NCBI GenBank assembly: GCA_008330645.1
Contig: VLTN01000063.1
Location: 124,001-188,000 of the forward strand
DNA: 64,000 nt
Reading direction: 5' to 3'
Source: Cafeteria roenbergensis
Taxonomy: Eukaryota > Sar > Bigyra > Bicosoecida > Cafeteriaceae
Shown one piece after another: positions 32,201 to 42,596 of the stretch (within the stretch, counting starts at the first letter, position 1; the number at the start of each line of letters is the position of its first letter). Under the pieces are notes generated by a model. It was not told where the DNA came from. It worked only from the letters and a program-made list of their open reading frames with translations, and made no database searches. The position numbers and the translations under genes were made by a program.

Positions 32201-35200
32201 ATGGCGGGTGAACTCCGAGGTCTCTGCCATGCTGGTGGCGTTCGAGGCCTTGGCAGACCGGCCGACGCAGCCGGCAGAGCTCTGCCGGATCCGGTGTGAC
32301 AGCGTCCCTCGCGTGCTCGACGCCATGGGAGCCTGTCTCACCTCCAGCCAGCTGGACGCCATGGCTCTGCAGCTGAGCGACGCGTATCGGTCTGAGCGAC
32401 GCGGTGCGGTTTCGCGCACAATCCGAGCGGACGAGGCTGCGGCGCGCAGCGCAGGAGTGTGGAATGTTTCCAGAGGGGCGTCGCACGGCTCTGCCGGCAG
32501 AGCCAGGTCGCAGTCGCGCGCCCAGCCCCGGGTAGGCCGCGCCCGGTCGCGGTCGCCGACGTCTCCCATGGTTGCGGCCGGGTCGGAAGGATCCGTTCGG
32601 AGGGGCCGGTCGTCTGGAGGCGGAGGAAAGTTCGGCCGCGGCGGCGGTTTCACGTCGCTGGATGCGCTGGACGCTGCCGCAGCCGCCGGGCCCGCGGCCG
32701 TCGGAGCTGTCCCGGCAACGGCTGGGTCAGCAAGAGTGGCAGCGTCTCTCGATGCCGGCGCCGACGTCTTGGCCTCCGGCTCTGCCAAGGGCTCGGCCAG
32801 CCCTGGGGGCGTTGGAGCTGCGAGCGGGCACAGCGATTCCGGTGGCTCTGCCATGGCGGAAGCGGCAGAGCCAACGCTTCGCCCGTCGTCCATCGCGCAA
32901 GCCTTCTTCTTGCGAAACCGCCGCGAGGTGATATTGGAGGAGAGTCAAATATTGGATCGCGCACGGGAGCGGCACTCGCAGAGCGTGATAGCGTACCGGC
33001 GCCTGGTTGAGCGGCGGCGTGCCGGCTTCGGGGCCGGGCGCGAGACGGACGCTGGGGGCAGGGCGGAGCTGCCCCCGCCCCCGGCGGCGTCGTTCTCGGG
33101 AGAGTCGGGGTCGGTGGCGGTAGCTGCTGCGGCATGGAGCTCTGCCCGGAACTTCGATGACCCTAGCTCTGCCGATGCAGAGCTACTTCGTCAGGCGTGG
33201 AACGGGCCAGTGAGTCTCTCGTGCTTCTACAAGTGGTGGTCGACGTCGGAGTTGGGAAGGATCTGCTCGGCCACGCGGCCTCTGGCAGAGCTCCGAGACC
33301 GGCTCCTGAGCCCGACGTCGCTCAAGCAGGCCCTCCAGGTGAGATTCGTGTCCGACTCTGCCCCAACACGGGGGCCAACGCAGGGCGGGGTGATGATGAT
33401 GGGGTGGTGATGGTGGGGTGGTGATGGTGGGGTGATGATGGTGGGGTGATGGTAGTTGCCGTCCGTCTGCCAGCGCGCCGTCCGTCTGCCAGCGCGCCGT
33501 CCGTCTGCCAGCGCGCCGTCCGTCTGCCAGCCTCTGACTCCCAATGCCCCCCCCCCCCCCCCCCCCCCCTCCCCCCTCACACACACGTACACCCACGCGT
33601 CTCCCCCCGCAGGCTCGGCACGGTGGCGTCCTTCTACTGCGCTCCAGCGTGGTGCGGCGGCTGCGCGAGGAGGTCATCCCCCGCGAGAGAGCCGCCTTCC
33701 GGGAGGGCGATCCTTCCACTTTCGGTGGCCGCCCCGACCAGGCGGAGCAGGCCAAGGCGTCAGCTGACACCCGGACAGCGGGGCGCATCTCCGTGCAGGG
33801 CGAGGCCTTGTCAGCGGCAGAGGCGCGATTGGTGAACCTGGCAGGGTTCGTGAGCGACGCGAAGAGTGCCGCGGTGAGAGACGCCGAGCGACGCGGTCTC
33901 CCTCTCTCGGGCGCACCTGACTTTTGCTGCTTCCGGTGCCAGCGCGGTTTCGCGTGCTTGCGAGACATGCAGTCGCATCTGAGCGCCGGGGGTTGCCTCC
34001 GCACCGACTACCTGTTCCACTCCGCACCGTACGTGCGGGGCGACGGCGGCGTGCTGGTGGCGTGGTCGGCAGAGCTGAGCAAGCGGCTGCAAGGAGCGCG
34101 CCTTGGGGTGGGGTCGCAGGGGCTGAGGCTGCTTCGTCGATCGCTGGCCGACGCACGCAGCATCACATCTCGCCTCGGCATTGGACCCGGCGACCGAGGA
34201 GGAGGAGGCGGCGGCGGCGGCGGCGTGGGGGGGGCGTCTGCGATCGACGAAGCGGAGGACGGGTTGAAGCCTGACGAACGGGCGTTCTATTCGCCGTCTG
34301 TGCGGCACGACGCGGTGCTGACCCTCACGCTGGCGCCGCAAATCCTCTTCGTAGAGGATTCGGCCCGGGCAATGGTTGCGAGCCGTGAGACGCTTCCACA
34401 GCCTCCGGCCGGGGTGGCTCTGCCGGGGCGGCACTTCTGGTCGATCGATTTCTCTCCTGGCATCGACGTAACCGCTGCAGTGAGCGACTTCCACGGCGGG
34501 CCCGGCGGCTTCGCGGCGTTTGGCGGCCACGGCGCTGCCGCGGGTGGCCAGGGCGACGACGGGGACTCCGAGGGGGACGTCGACGACGACGGCTCACTTC
34601 GCACGATCGACGCCAAGGACCACAAATTTCCCGCCATCGTCCCGGTGGATCCCGCCACGTACAGCCGAGCGGCAGCCGTTGCCAGGGCGGCCCGGCGCCG
34701 GCGTCGGACGCAGGCCTGGCGTCGCAGAAACCCCGGCGGCGCCACCGGAGGGCAGGCGGGTCCAGCTGCAGGAGCGGCGGCGGCAGGGGCGGCGGCGGCC
34801 CCGGGTCTTGCTGGCGGTGCGCGGGGCGGTGCCGTTGGCATCGGCGCTCGTCAGCGATCGTCGAAGCGGCTGCCTGCGCCGGCCGAGTCGGCGGAGCTGG
34901 AAGCGGTTTCGCACACCCCGTTCAGTGGGCCAGCCCCTCGCGCGCCGCTTCGGGCTGACGGCGCTGGCGCTGGTGCCAGGCACGGAGCCGGTGCCACCGC
35001 TGCAACAGGCGCCTCGGCCGGAGCGGCAACCGCTGCCTCTGCAGGCGGGCCTGGGGCAGGGCCTGGTCGCAGCGAGGTGCTGACGGCGAGGCAGCGCGCT
35101 GGCGTGGAGGCCAGAGGCGCAAGGGGGCTTCTGCGCGCGGCAGAGGAGTGGGAACAGACGGACGACGAAGAGGCAGGGGATGATGCAATGGTGATGGACG

Positions 35201-35247
35201 GAGGAAGGGTGTTTGACACGCGCGGCGGCGCAGGCCGAAGGGCCTAG
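21986..35247 (+). CDS. Giant RCC1-repeat protein with IQ motif, EF-hand and C2H2 zinc finger
   Basis: Three exons, 21986..22332, 22802..33338 and 33613..35247, total 12519 nt (4172 residues). Donors are TG/GTGAGC and CAG/GTGAGA; acceptors CCGCAG and CCCGCAG; both junctions keep frame. RCC1 repeats: GVFAFGANDEGQLGLG near residue 146, then a cluster at about 768-1100 (AFAWGRCDMGQCGLG, GVSHCVGLTTDGVALAWGEG, TCGSGVDGQLGRG). A 14-Gln run lies near 1237. Much of the middle is Ser/Gly/Ala low complexity. Near 2592 is a Cys cluster (CRLCKQC, then CVGCGHLRSHH), near 2682 an IQ calmodulin-binding motif (ALQRVWRGYWARC), near 2837 an EF-hand loop (DRDGDRELGQAEL), and near 3734 a C2H2/C2HC finger (CFRCQRGF). 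RCC1 propellers act as exchange factors or scaffolds. IQ plus EF-hand suggests calcium control, but the role is unknown. Confidence 0.85.
26163..26204 (+). repeat. CAG/CAA run encoding polyglutamine
   Basis: Fourteen consecutive Gln codons (thirteen CAG, one CAA) in exon 2 of the RCC1 gene, followed by Pro-Gln and Arg-Gln dipeptides. Confidence 0.95.
33389..33599. repeat. Composite simple-repeat intron (GGTGATGATG, 19-bp units, C23, CA)
   Basis: Most of intron 2 of the RCC1 gene is simple repeat: GGGGTGATGATG variants, then four copies of a 19-bp unit beginning GTCCGTCTGCCAGC at 33461, 33480, 33499 and 33518, then 23 consecutive C at 33547-33569, then short C and CA runs to the acceptor. The C run can serve as the pyrimidine tract. 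Confidence 0.9.
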
Positions 35248-35450
35248 AATGGCTCAATCCCGCCAGCGCCGAACGGTCGGGTGGCCTGTGGCGCGCACTG
35301 CTTCCGTTCTGCTGCTCGCCGTGCAAACCAGACAACCACAACGAACGGGCGGCTTCGTCGGTGCAGCATCCACCGCCAAGCCGCAAGAACACAAGCGCAT
35401 TGCACCGCTGCGATCAAAGCCATGAGGCACAAGTGGGAAAAACAACAAGC

Positions 35451-35456
35451 AAAAAA
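35451..35456 (-). terminator. RNA polymerase III T-run terminator of tRNA-Asp
   Basis: Six A on the plus strand are six T on the minus strand, three bases after the tRNA 3' end. Confidence 0.85.
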
Positions 35457-35459
35457 TCC

Positions 35460-35531
35460 TTCCATGGCGGGGAATCGAACCCCGGTTTCGACGGCGACAA
35501 CGTCGTGTACTAGCCACTATACGACCACAGA
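35460..35531 (-). tRNA. tRNA-Asp: tRNA-Asp (anticodon GTC)
   Basis: 72 nt, no intron, no encoded CCA. Acceptor TCTGTGG pairs with CCATGGA (two adjacent G-U wobbles). D stem GTAT/GTAC; anticodon stem CGACG/CGTCG with loop TTGTCGC, so the anticodon is GTC; T stem CGGGG/CCCCG with loop TTCGATT. The B box GGTTCGATTCC is perfect (35471-35481, complement). The base after the acceptor stem is A, whereas most eukaryotic tRNA-Asp carry G at position 73. A six-T terminator follows. The gene sits alone between two protein genes. Confidence 0.92.
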
Positions 35532-35844
35532 GAAGGCTGACAGAAACGCAAATATTTGGCTATCTATTCTTTTTGCATGCCAAGCTTCCCAGGGCTCAGT
35601 CGTTTGTTGTTGGGCTGACACCAGGTTCGCGAGCCTTTCTCTCAACGATTCCGCAACGCCATTGCACAGGCAGCAATCGTGGGATGCCGTCAGCAAGCTC
35701 CAGTTTGTGCTCAAGACATATTGTTGCTCGCGCACGCTTGTCCGCTGCGTTCATCGCTATCGGTGAGGACGGCCCGCACTCACTCACACCAAGGACCCGA
35801 TTGGGCTGCAGGCAGCCGCAAATTCGCGAAGAGCTGCCGCTGAC
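35532..35844. other. Intergenic spacer, lower GC
   Basis: 313 bp between the tRNA 5' end and the GH3 stop codon. Less GC-rich than its surroundings. Short frames overlap here on both strands without family resemblance; I see no gene or repeat. Confidence 0.5.
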
Positions 35845-38638
35845 TCAAGCCCGTTCGGAGGCACCGGCCTCGCTCGGCGCGGCGGCTTGCGCATCGGCGC
35901 TGAGCCTCATTTGAGGCTTGAGGAGCGCCGCCAGCTCGCTGTTGGCGTTCGCGCGGCGCAGCCACAGCTCGTCGGAAGCACTTCCGGGCAACCCGGTGAG
36001 CCGCACCTCCTCCAGCCGCCCTTGCCGACGCGCCTCGGCGTACGCCGCGCTGGCCCGGCAGAGCTGCCTGTCAAGCGCAGCCGCAGCTCCCGCTGGCAAG
36101 GCCGCCTCCCCCTCGCAGTCCTCGGCCCACGCCTCCACAGCCACGCGTGCCGCCAACGCCCCTCCGCCGGCCTCGACCAGCGCCATGGCAAAGTTTCCGA
36201 GCGAGAACAGCGGGTCGACTGGCTCCGTGGCGGAGCCGCGATTTTGCGCCCCCGAAGCGAACCAGCCCGCGACGGATCCAGTCGACGAGCCATCACCGAG
36301 CGAATCGGAGGCACCGTCGGCGCTCGCCGTCCCTGACCAGACGGCCTCGCAGCTTCGCAGAGCCGTCTCAACGTCGGCCGTGGTCAGCACCACCTCCTCC
36401 GCCGCCTCCGCCTCCGCCTCCGCCTGCGCCCCGCCGCTCCCGCCATCGGGCCCTGCTGGGGATCCGTCCGCGGCGCCGTGCTCGGCCTCGCCGGCGGCCT
36501 GGCTTCCCGCAGACTGCCCATGGCGCGCGGCGGGCAGAGCCAGCGAGTCCTGCTTGCGGTAGAGCAGCCTGACCACTGGCAGAGCCCCCTGCTGCAGGCC
36601 CACCACCTGAACGACGTCGCCAGTGCGGTAGCGCCACAGGCCGCTCTTGGTGGTGACCACCACCTCGTAGCGCCGGCCCGCCTCCAGCTCGTGAAGGAGG
36701 CGCGTGGCGGGCCCGCCAGCGGGCGGGGCAGAGGCCTCCACGGGGGGGGACCCCGGTGCGGGCGCGGCGTCAACGGGGATGAACTCGAAAAAGGCGCTCT
36801 GAGGCAGAAGCAGGAACGAAGTGTCTTCCGGCAGAGCCACTTCGGTTGGTGCGGGTGGCGCGTCGCCGTCGGCCCCCGCCTCCAACGGCCGTGCGGGGTC
36901 CTCTCCCGGCTTGCCGGCGGGCGACGGCACAGCGGCGCGGCGGGGGAGCAACTCCTGCTGCAGCTCTGCCGGGCACGCAAGCTGGAACCAGCTCTGCTGC
37001 TGGGCCGGAGGGGGTGACCCCTCGTCGAACGGAGCAACGTTGCCGCCGAGGATCGCCTCAGCGCTCTGGTACACGGGGTCGAGGAGGGGCACACGCGCCG
37101 GCGAGGGAAGGTAGCGACGGCGGAGCGCGGCCCGGGAAGGCGCCAGGGGGCCGGCAGAGCCGGCAACCACGCAGTCGAGGCGGGGCCAGATGTCCGTTAC
37201 GAGGGCACCGGAGGACGGCGCTGACGACGGCGCTGACGCGGGGGCGGCGCTGTCGCTGGCGGCACCTGCCGCGGTGCTGGCGTCCTCACTGCTCGGTGAC
37301 GCTCCCGCCGACGTCGATGCCGACGTCTTTCCAGCGGCTCTGCCAGTGCGCGAGGCCCGGAACGAATCGGTGATCCTTCCTCTGGCATCGTGAGCGGCCA
37401 GGGCCGCTCGTAGCTCTGCCGCGCGGGCTCTGCTGGGGCGCAGCCCTGCCTCAAGTTCCAGCCGCACGGGCAGAGCCATGGTGAGGTCCTGGCTGATGGT
37501 GCCGCCCTCCAGGTCTGAGAGCAGAGCTGCGCGGGTGTCCGGGTCGTCGAGCAGAGCCAGCATTGCGAGCAGAGCCGGCGCGTACTCCGCCTGAATGGAG
37601 GAGAGGTCCCTGTCGCGAAGTGCGAAGAGGAGGTGCAGGTAGAGCAGGGAGGGGGCGTGCTCCACGGCGAAGGCCGCCTCCGGGGTGGAGTAGACGGGGA
37701 GTCGCTCCTTGGCAGAGCCGGTGGACACTGCGGCGTCGGCACCTGCGCGAGAGACGGGGAAGCGGGGGGGGGGGGAGGGGCAGGGGAGAAGGGCCGGGGC
37801 CGGGAACCAAATCAATGGGCGAAGGGGGCTGGGAGGGGGGACGGCGCTCGGTGGGCCTGCCCGCTCGCTTGCACAGGAGGCGGCGGGGGCGGCCGCGTCA
37901 AGGTCCTGGTGGCGCGGCGCACGCGGCGCTACGGAACGCCCTGCGCCGCCTAGGCAGCGGAGGGCCCACCGGCCCGCTGGCTTGCCCCGGCGGCGGCTCA
38001 CCCATGGGGATCCCGGCAGAGCTGGTTCCGGCAGAGCCAGGGAAGAGCAGCCGGCAGGACCTGCGCAGCGAGAAGGTGTCCGGGCGCCAGGCGAACATCC
38101 GGCCGTACGTGAAGCCGGTGCTGTACATGGTGTAGAACTCCTGCTGCTGCTTGGTCATGGGAAGCCACTTTGGCGGGCCGGTCGTGCCAGCCGAGGCCAC
38201 GAACATGGTCGGCGGCGCACGCGGGCTCAAGAGCAGCCCCGGCTCGCCGTCGAGCGTGCGCTGCACGAAGGGAACGTAGTCTGCATAGCCGGTGAGGGGC
38301 ACCCGCTCCCGGAACGACTCCGAGTTTGAGGCCAGGTGCACGCCAAGCTGCCGCGCAAACGCGGCGGAATCGTGCTGCCGCATCAGCGTCATCAGCAGGT
38401 TCTCCTGCACGCGCGAGATGTGCCGCGCGTCGTGGTCCAGCACGTTGAGAACCGTGTCACCGTGGAGGCGGAAGTACCGGAACATCATGTACTGCTTCAG
38501 CGCGGTGGCATCGTCGTGCGTCTCGCTGCGCTCCAGCTTTTTGCACTCCTTGTCCACGTACCACCGTGCGTACAGCAGCCCCGCCCCGGCCAGGCCAACA
38601 GTGCCCGACACGATGCGCAGGGCCCGGTTCCCGCTCAT
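35845..38638 (-). CDS. GH3-family acyl-adenylate enzyme with N-terminal membrane anchor
   Basis: Two exons on the minus strand, 38638..38002 and 37742..35845, give 844 residues. The intron (37743-38001) has ATGG/GTGAGC and CTCGCGCAG borders, and the split Gly codon joins correctly. Residues 7-27 form a hydrophobic anchor (RIVSGTVGLAGAGLLYARWY). GH3 hallmarks follow: SFRERVPLTGYADYVPFV (108-125), the nucleotide-binding loop ASAGTTGPPKWLPMTK (148-163), SAFFEFIPVD, and the C-terminal hinge YEVVVTTKSGLWRYRTGDVV near 565-590. GH3 enzymes adenylate a carboxylic acid and often transfer it to an amino acid; plant members conjugate jasmonate or auxin, and animals have GHDC. Substrate here is unknown. 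It is longer than plant GH3 (about 600 residues) through low-complexity inserts. The ATG at 38638 was chosen because the anchor follows it; an upstream ATG at 38980 is in frame. Confidence 0.85.
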
Positions 38639-39397
38639 GTTCGAGCTCCCGGCCGGCGGCCTTGTACGACCCGGTGCCCGAACTGGTGCAGCGCTCCGCA
38701 TTTCGGCCGGCAGAGCACCACTGATGCGCTTGATTCTGAGTCGCCGACGCCAGCCAACGTTTGGAGCCCGAACTTGAAACTTCACACCCAAAGAGCGGCC
38801 TGGCTGCCGCACCCCCCAAAAGTGAAGTGCGTCGGTCTTGCTGCTGACGGCAACAAAGTGAGTTGCAAGGCACCTGCGGCGCCGCTGGACACGTGAGCAC
38901 CTGGCTTGGGATGCTGCCAAAGCCATGTCTGACGTTGTGAGGATGGCCCCGGGCAGGAAGTTCCACCTGTTTCGGCTCATGATGGCGCTTGCTCAGCGAA
39001 CTGGCGGCTTCTTGGTCGAGGCCATCGCGGCGAAGCGGGCTGCCGAGCTGTCGGAACTACCAGAATGCGTGACATTTGCAAACTCAAGTCTTGCAAACCA
39101 GCCGCGCAATGATGCTGAGGGCCAGCAGCAAACGTGTGAGCTGCGAAGGGATTGCTTGGAGCGAGAGCTCCCCAGGAACAAGCAACGCCAGAGTGCTCGC
39201 CTGGCCAAGCCAAGTGTATCGACACCTGGCAATATAACGAAAGGGGCAGGCCACACACAACACTGAAGCAAGCGAGTTTGGCTGTGGGCTCTCGGGGCCG
39301 CAGACCACAGGCATACCCTGGACAAAACACTCGCACAACGCGGACGGCCACCACGAACGTGCACCGGCGTCGCGGATCGCGTTTCACTTGCTCTGGC
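38639..39397. other. Intergenic region with one weak small ORF
   Basis: About 760 bp upstream of GH3 and downstream of the orphan gene; GC falls here. A 113-codon plus-strand frame (38925..39266) starts MSDVVRMAPGRKFHLFRL with a short helix-like segment (FLVEAIAAKRAAELSEL), then loses character. I recognise no family and cannot tell a small gene from chance. GH3 5' UTR sequence must also lie here. Confidence 0.3.
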
Positions 39398-40921
39398 TCA
39401 GTCGGTTCTGGGATCGGAGGGCATTGAGGGAGCTGCCCCAGGCCCCGGCGAAGGCGCAGCTGCAGCGACTTCCGGTCCAGCTCCCACGGCCGTGCCGGAG
39501 CTCTGCATGGAGGTGTGGGGCGACACACTGGTCAGAGTGGAACGTGCTACCATCCAGTCCAGGACAGCTTTGGCTGTGGGGCTGAGAGATGCGAACAACT
39601 CCAAGTTGCTGCGATACTGGTCATACACCGCATGTGCGTCGGTAGGGCTGAGTGGCCGTCTGGTCAAGACGGCTCCCTGGGCGTCCGGGGGAGGTATGAG
39701 AAACCATCCCAGCCGCATACGTTTGTCCGCAGACAAGTACATAAGGAGAGCCTTGGCCATGTCGGTAAGCGCCACCCCTCTTAGCGCGCACCCGTCAGGG
39801 TGCAGCGCCTTGAACACATCAAGCACACTGATGGCCGAAAAAACGTCTCCACCGGCGGCCCTTTCGACTGCCTGTTGCCGCGGGTCACAGACCCGTGGCT
39901 CGTGGTCGCTTCCGATCGGCGAGGCCGGGAGCGCAGTGTTCGGGCGTTTCGAGCGCAATCCTTCCAGCTGCCGGAGGCGCTCTTCCTCACGAGCACGCTT
40001 CTTCTCCCGTCGTCTGGCCAAGCGAGCTTCTCCAATGGAAGGTTGTCCTGCCGACGAATGCGCAGCACGTGCAATGTGGACCATGGAGCCGCTGGTCTGG
40101 CAGGGCCCTCGGCCAGGATCGACAGTGGACGAGCGTGGTGACATGCATTCGCCGTCTTCCAAATCAGCGCTGGAGTCTGGCGAAGAGTCGGTCGCGGCTT
40201 CGGGAAAGGACCAAGGCCTGGAGCCTGAAGCCGCGGCCAAACGGTGGCGCCGAACAGCCGCTACTTTCGCAATCGGAGGCTGCGCGGTGGCCTCAACCTG
40301 CTTCCGGATAGATTCGGAAAGTTCCAGGTGGCAAACGACACCGAACTCTGTCGCGTAGAAAATCACCAGCTCTTCGTTATCGGACATGGTCACGTCAGGC
40401 TTGCCGGCAGCGCGGCGAACCAGAGTCGCCGACGAGGTTTCGCAGGTTTGCTGCAGCACAGCGTGCCACGCTGCATTTGCAGTTTCAAGGTGGCGCTTGA
40501 ATTGCAGGTCCAGGCTCTCCGCCGTCACGTGAGGCAGATTGACACTGTCCGCCACGGACGACCAAACGTGGTTCCTGAGATGAAACGTCGCCCCGAGCCG
40601 CATGGCAGACCCACTCACTTCGCTTGGCTGCCGCACGTGAGTGCCCCGTCTCAAGGCGTAGCTGGCTGCGGCCATCAGTTCTGGAACGTGGTCCTTGAAT
40701 GAGCGCAGCAAGTCAAAGAACTGCTCTGAATCCAAACATGCCGCTTGGGCGCCTCCTGCGCGCAAGAGCACACGGGAAGCCTAAAGCACAACCCCATGCA
40801 TCGGGCCACGGCGCCTGTTTCCGTCGCCTAGGCAGGCGCGCCGCCGCTCCAACTGCTGACCTGCACCAGATGGCTCGGCGCCATGCACCAGGAAGTGCGA
40901 TTCAGGCTGCACCGCCGCCAT
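39398..40921 (-). CDS. Orphan protein, two exons, lower-GC gene
   Basis: Exons 40921..40861 and 40755..39398 (minus strand) join to 1419 nt, 472 residues. The 105-nt intron has GCAG/GTCAGC and CTTGCGCGCAG borders, and the split codon gives Gly. The protein starts MAAVQPESHFLVHGAEPSGA. Its N-terminal 150 residues look globular (SEQFFDLLRSFKDHVPELM, ELVIFYATEFGVVCHLEL). A basic helix with many Arg/Lys/Glu lies around RRREKKRAREEERLRQLEGL and could be a nuclear-localisation or nucleic-acid-binding segment. A second ordered block follows (SAISVLDVFKALHPDG, ADKRMRLGWFLIPPPDAQG), then an Ala/Pro/Ser tail. I recognise no family. GC is lower and the short iterated words of flanking genes are almost absent, so this gene may have a different history. 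Confidence 0.65.
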
Positions 40922-41293
40922 GGAGTTTGAGAATCACGTGTTCCAGTCGGTAAGCGATACCTATAGGGGTCAAGCCGCACCCAGTGGCCCACTGGGGAGG
41001 CTGAGTGGTGCAGCAACCACTGAAACAGCGGCAAGCTCTGTCGAAGGAATATTTGGCCGCAAGCATGTGCTGAACGCCAAGAGGGCTTTTCGAAACTCAA
41101 TTCAAAGCGCAAATTTGGGGACCGCCCCGGCAGAGATGAGCGGCAGACCCTTGAGCGCCTATAGCGGAGCAATATGGCGAGCGAGTTTGGGGCACGGCTC
41201 GTAAGCTGCGCGGCCGTGGCGGGCCGCGCCGCACCGCGAAGGATGCCGCTCACGCACACACTCCGCCAAGCGCCCCGCAACATCGCGGCGCGT
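40922..41293. other. Intergenic region upstream of orphan gene
   Basis: 372 bp between the orphan start and the methyltransferase stop, both on the minus strand. It should hold the orphan promoter. I see no coding signal on either strand and no repeat. Confidence 0.4.
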
Positions 41294-42334
41294 TCAGGCG
41301 ATGCGGAGGCGAGCTTCCACCAGGAACAATGGGCCCTCGGGCGCGAATTCGCGCGGCACCCCGCTGATGTCTCCCACTCGCCGCCACTCGAACCTGCGGC
41401 CCAACGCAGCCCAGAACACGTCGTCTGTCGCCTGGGACCGCGTTTGGTGGGCGGCAACCACCAGAGGGCCGCGGCAGGTTGCGTCGCTCAGACCATCGCA
41501 CCGCGCCGCTACGCCGCGACCGCGATGGCTTGCGGCGGCGCCTTCGCTTTCGGCCAGGCGCTCCAGCGCTGCAACGAGCGGCTCCACCAGCTCCTCCACC
41601 CACACCACATCAGCGAGCAGGATCACGTCGGGAACTGCGTCCCCGGCTGCAGCAACAATGGCAGCCGCAGCATCGGACGGCTCGTTCCAGTCGGCAACGC
41701 ACACTGCCACAGCCGCACCCTTCTCCCGCGTAGGTTCGACGGGCGAACCGCCGCGGCCAGCGGGGCCGGTTGCCGCACCACAGCTCTCGTGCAGAGCCGC
41801 TTTCCGTGCATCGGCTGGCTCTGCCGCCGCGGCGGCAGGCGACGCCTGGGCCGTCGCTGCCGCATCCGTGTCAGCCCGTGACCCGGCAGCCGGGTGGGGC
41901 GCCGACCGATCCGCCCTTGCCCCGCCCTCCGAGCACCCGTCAGCGTGCCAGCTGTTGGCGGCATCAGCGGCAAACCGGAGCGCCGGAATCGCGTACGGCA
42001 GGTCCGTCAGCACCACCGGCGAGGCGCCTAGCGCAGCCGCGCAGCAGCCGGCCAGACCCGTGCCCGCTCCCAGCTCCGCAACGCACGCCCCGCTGAGGGC
42101 TTCGCGGCCGAAGCAGTGCTCCAAGTACTTGCCCAGAATCACTGCGCCGTCCCACACGCTGTGGGCGGTGCCTTCGCCAGAGTTGGGCGTCTCGCGCACG
42201 CGCACCTGCCGGCCGCCCACCGCCAGGCCGTCGCGCTCGAAGTCCAGCGGGAAGCGGCGGTCGCACAACATCAGCACTTCGCCGTCTGCCAGCTCGCGGG
42301 GGCTGGCGCTGCCGTCCGAGCGGGAGCAGTCCAT
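41294..42334 (-). CDS. METTL21-type SAM-dependent protein methyltransferase
   Basis: Single exon, 346 residues. The Methyltransf_16 pattern is clear: VWDGAVILGKYLEHCF (60-75), SAM-binding motif I VAELGAGTGLAGCC (85-98), the acidic post-I strand VVLTDLP, and a later ILLADVVWVEELVEPLVAAL matching the DxxY/W-type active-site strand of METTL21/FAM86 enzymes. Family members methylate lysines on chaperones, elongation factors or calmodulin; the target cannot be read from sequence. An Ala-rich insert (about 130-195) separates the two halves of the fold. The gene is divergent from DRC3. The long plus-strand frame over the same bases is antisense shadow. Confidence 0.82.
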   Translation of the reverse strand: MDCSRSDGSASPRELADGEVLMLCDRRFPLDFERDGLAVGGRQVRVRETPNSGEGTAHSVWDGAVILGKYLEHCFGREALSGACVAELGAGTGLAGCCAAALGASPVVLTDLPYAIPALRFAADAANSWHADGCSEGGARADRSAPHPAAGSRADTDAAATAQASPAAAAAEPADARKAALHESCGAATGPAGRGGSPVEPTREKGAAVAVCVADWNEPSDAAAAIVAAAGDAVPDVILLADVVWVEELVEPLVAALERLAESEGAAASHRGRGVAARCDGLSDATCRGPLVVAAHQTRSQATDDVFWAALGRRFEWRRVGDISGVPREFAPEGPLFLVEARLRIA

Positions 42335-42596
42335 CCTTGCTTAGCACAAAAAGCCCTCTTCGAGGACGCAGCTGCGCGCCACTCTCGGAAAGGAGCCGCC
42401 CGGACTGGGACTTGCTGACCGAGGGCGGGTGTCGCCGGTCTTCGATCCCGCTGCGCGGCCGTGGGGCGCCTGCAGGCGGCCCGGCCGCTCGGCGCACAAG
42501 ATGTATGCGTGGGCGAATATTCGTCCGCCGCTCTGCCGTTGCGCAACGGGAATCAGAGCGCTGCAACGCACCGTCGCTCAGCCGGTCGCGGGGGCC
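42335..42596. promoter_or_regulatory. Divergent intergenic region, methyltransferase / DRC3
   Basis: 262 bp between two outward-facing start codons. No recognisable core element; both 5' UTRs must lie here. Confidence 0.4.

Noticed and set aside
38639-41293. Integrated virus or virophage-type element in the lower-GC island
   Set aside because: No capsid, polymerase, integrase or terminal-repeat signal; the one gene has a host-type intron.
41301-42344. 347-codon plus-strand frame
   Set aside because: Exact antisense of the methyltransferase, whose SAM motifs are clear.
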